From the NCBI GenBank assembly GCA_028869615.1, contig JAGWRQ010000029.1, forward strand, positions 1 through 15,383: a stretch of 15,383 nt of DNA. The letters run 5' to 3'. The notes under the pieces are model-generated. The model was given only the letters and a program-made list of their open reading frames with translations. It did no database searches and was not told where the DNA came from. Shown one piece after another: positions 14,446-15,383 of the stretch. Numbering within the stretch: position 1 is the stretch's first letter; the number at the start of each line of letters is the position of its first letter. Source of the stretch: Candidatus Methylomirabilota bacterium. Its GTDB lineage: Bacteria; Methylomirabilota; Methylomirabilia; Methylomirabilales; Methylomirabilaceae. The position numbers were made by a program, and so were the translations under genes.

Positions 14446-15383
14446 TTAATGCAATAGACAACTTAAACGTTCGACAAGTCTTTCAATATCTGACGGATAG
14501 ACTGCGACCAGAGAGAGGTTGGACTCTTGAGCCAAGAGTATCTTCTCGTCCATTTTCTTCTCGTACTCTGGATCACCTACGAGCCCGAAGTATTCAATGA
14601 AGGTCTCGTTTACCTTCCAATCTGCTCGCCGTTTGCCGGTTGGGTTGAGGCTTGGATGCAGTGGGTAGATTGGTTCGCGCTCATGGTCGAGATCGTGAGC
14701 GTGTAACCAGTCATCAATTCGCTGTTCGTCTAACGAATGGCATGTGTGTCCATCTTTTGCTAGGCAGCGAATGCCTCTTGCCGTTGCTAGGACACCATCG
14801 GGCAAGGCCCCCGTTTCAGCCAGCGCTGTGAACCAGGAGCCGAATTTCTTTTTTGCGTGCTCAATCCCGCCCATTCTGGCGTAAGAGAGCATGACCTTTG
14901 CCCACTCGTTGGCTGGAAGCCGCGACGTAAAAGCGTAGTTGATTGCGTTGGCATCAGAGTTGGGTATAAACCCACATGCTTCTGTAAACGCCGGGACTAA
15001 ACCGCACAGAGCGTTTTTCTTCGGTGCCTCCACGATCCGACACCTGAAGCAACAGGACGTAAAGCCATTTGAGCCGAAGTATATCCAGTCAGGCAAGTCT
15101 ATTACTCGGAATGGGCTTCCGCACAAGATGCAGATTGTGAGTTTACTGAACTCCTCGAACCAGGCGCGCATCTGGTGATGCACTTGAGGATGGCGTATGG
15201 CACGGAACAGGTTTTGCTCGAAGAGATGATCTGTAATGTGGAATATCGCGTCTGACTCGTTGTGCAGGCGCAGTTGATATCCCCACGCTGAGGCGACCAA
15301 TCTCTGAAAATCCTCTAATCCAATCGTGGACTTGACATACTGGCGCGCGATACGCTCGCGAAGGCTTCTATGAAAAAACCTTT
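14446..15383 (-). CDS. Zinc-ribbon protein with C-terminal PD-(D/E)XK-like nuclease region (5' end beyond window)
   Basis: The frame is open from the right edge to the TAA at 14446: 311 visible residues, with the true start outside the window. The TTG at 15300 is not a convincing start, because upstream codons (FHRSLRERIARQYVKSTIG) read as protein. Counting from the edge, residues 84-114 form a zinc ribbon (CILC, then SCCFRC). Residues about 177-197 (EHAKKKFGSWFTALAETGA) resemble the FGSW-x2-AL-x2-AG helical repeat of homing-endonuclease-associated proteins. The C-terminal part (HSLDEQRIDDWL at about 215-226, GKRRADW at 249-255, FIEYFGL at 261-267, then a Lys-rich helix and LVAVYPSD) matches the E...D...E-x-Y layout of PD-(D/E)XK nucleases fused to helicases. 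Function: probable DNA endonuclease of an accessory or defence locus; the substrate is unknown. Codon use looks more AT-rich than in the suf genes, suggesting transfer. Confidence 0.65.
   Translation of the reverse strand, partial: RFFHRSLRERIARQYVKSTIGLEDFQRLVASAWGYQLRLHNESDAIFHITDHLFEQNLFRAIRHPQVHHQMRAWFEEFSKLTICILCGSPFRVIDLPDWIYFGSNGFTSCCFRCRIVEAPKKNALCGLVPAFTEACGFIPNSDANAINYAFTSRLPANEWAKVMLSYARMGGIEHAKKKFGSWFTALAETGALPDGVLATARGIRCLAKDGHTCHSLDEQRIDDWLHAHDLDHEREPIYPLHPSLNPTGKRRADWKVNETFIEYFGLVGDPEYEKKMDEKILLAQESNLSLVAVYPSDIERLVERLSCLLH

Noticed and set aside
14446..15300. A complete gene starting at the TTG at 15300
   Set aside because: The frame remains open and protein-like up to the window edge, so the gene is 5'-truncated rather than complete.

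Overview
The window is GC-rich bacterial chromosome. Every convincing gene lies on the minus strand, so the reading order is from high to low coordinates. The gene set (SUF-type Fe-S assembly with SufU, an Mrp/ApbC P-loop carrier, a 7Fe-type ferredoxin, MoaA, a two-domain SagB-like nitroreductase) fits a metabolically versatile environmental Gram-negative. The style of the proteins and of the intergenic heptamer repeats reminds me of NC10 (Methylomirabilis-like) bacteria. That placement is an inference only; no rRNA or other phylogenetic marker is present.

Layout from right to left. (1) 13944-15383 is an accessory patch. It holds the 3' part of a gene running off the right edge, which encodes a zinc-ribbon protein with a C-terminal PD-(D/E)XK-like nuclease region. 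It is followed by a roughly 500-base stretch without an intact gene that contains a decayed fragment of a restriction-modification methyltransferase. (2) 13076-13943 holds a degenerate response-regulator receiver protein behind a plausible promoter, then a small Cys-rich protein. (3) 6062-13038 is the Fe-S cluster block: mrp/apbC, sufB, sufC, sufD, sufS, sufU and a sufT-like DUF59 gene. The sufB to sufU genes are tightly packed (gaps of 14 bases, then ATGA and TGATG overlaps). (4) 5653-5994 is a ferredoxin and 4489-5508 is moaA, an Fe-S-dependent radical-SAM enzyme. (5) 200-4270 holds an aldehyde dehydrogenase, a double-domain SagB-type nitroreductase and an RNase Z-like metallo-hydrolase. (6) 1-82 is the start of a further gene, with a very strong ribosome binding site and a signal-peptide-like N-terminus, cut by the left edge.

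How the genes work together: SufS takes sulfur from cysteine and SufU accepts it. The SufBCD ATPase scaffold builds clusters, and SufT and Mrp probably help mature or deliver them. The neighbouring ferredoxin and MoaA are natural Fe-S clients. No Rrf2/SufR-type regulator gene is visible in the cluster. The main oddities are a receiver protein lacking most catalytic residues at the head of the run, two intergenic arrays that share a 7-base period, and the nuclease gene next to a restriction-modification relic. I see no tRNA, rRNA, CRISPR array, intact insertion sequence or convincing Rho-independent terminator.
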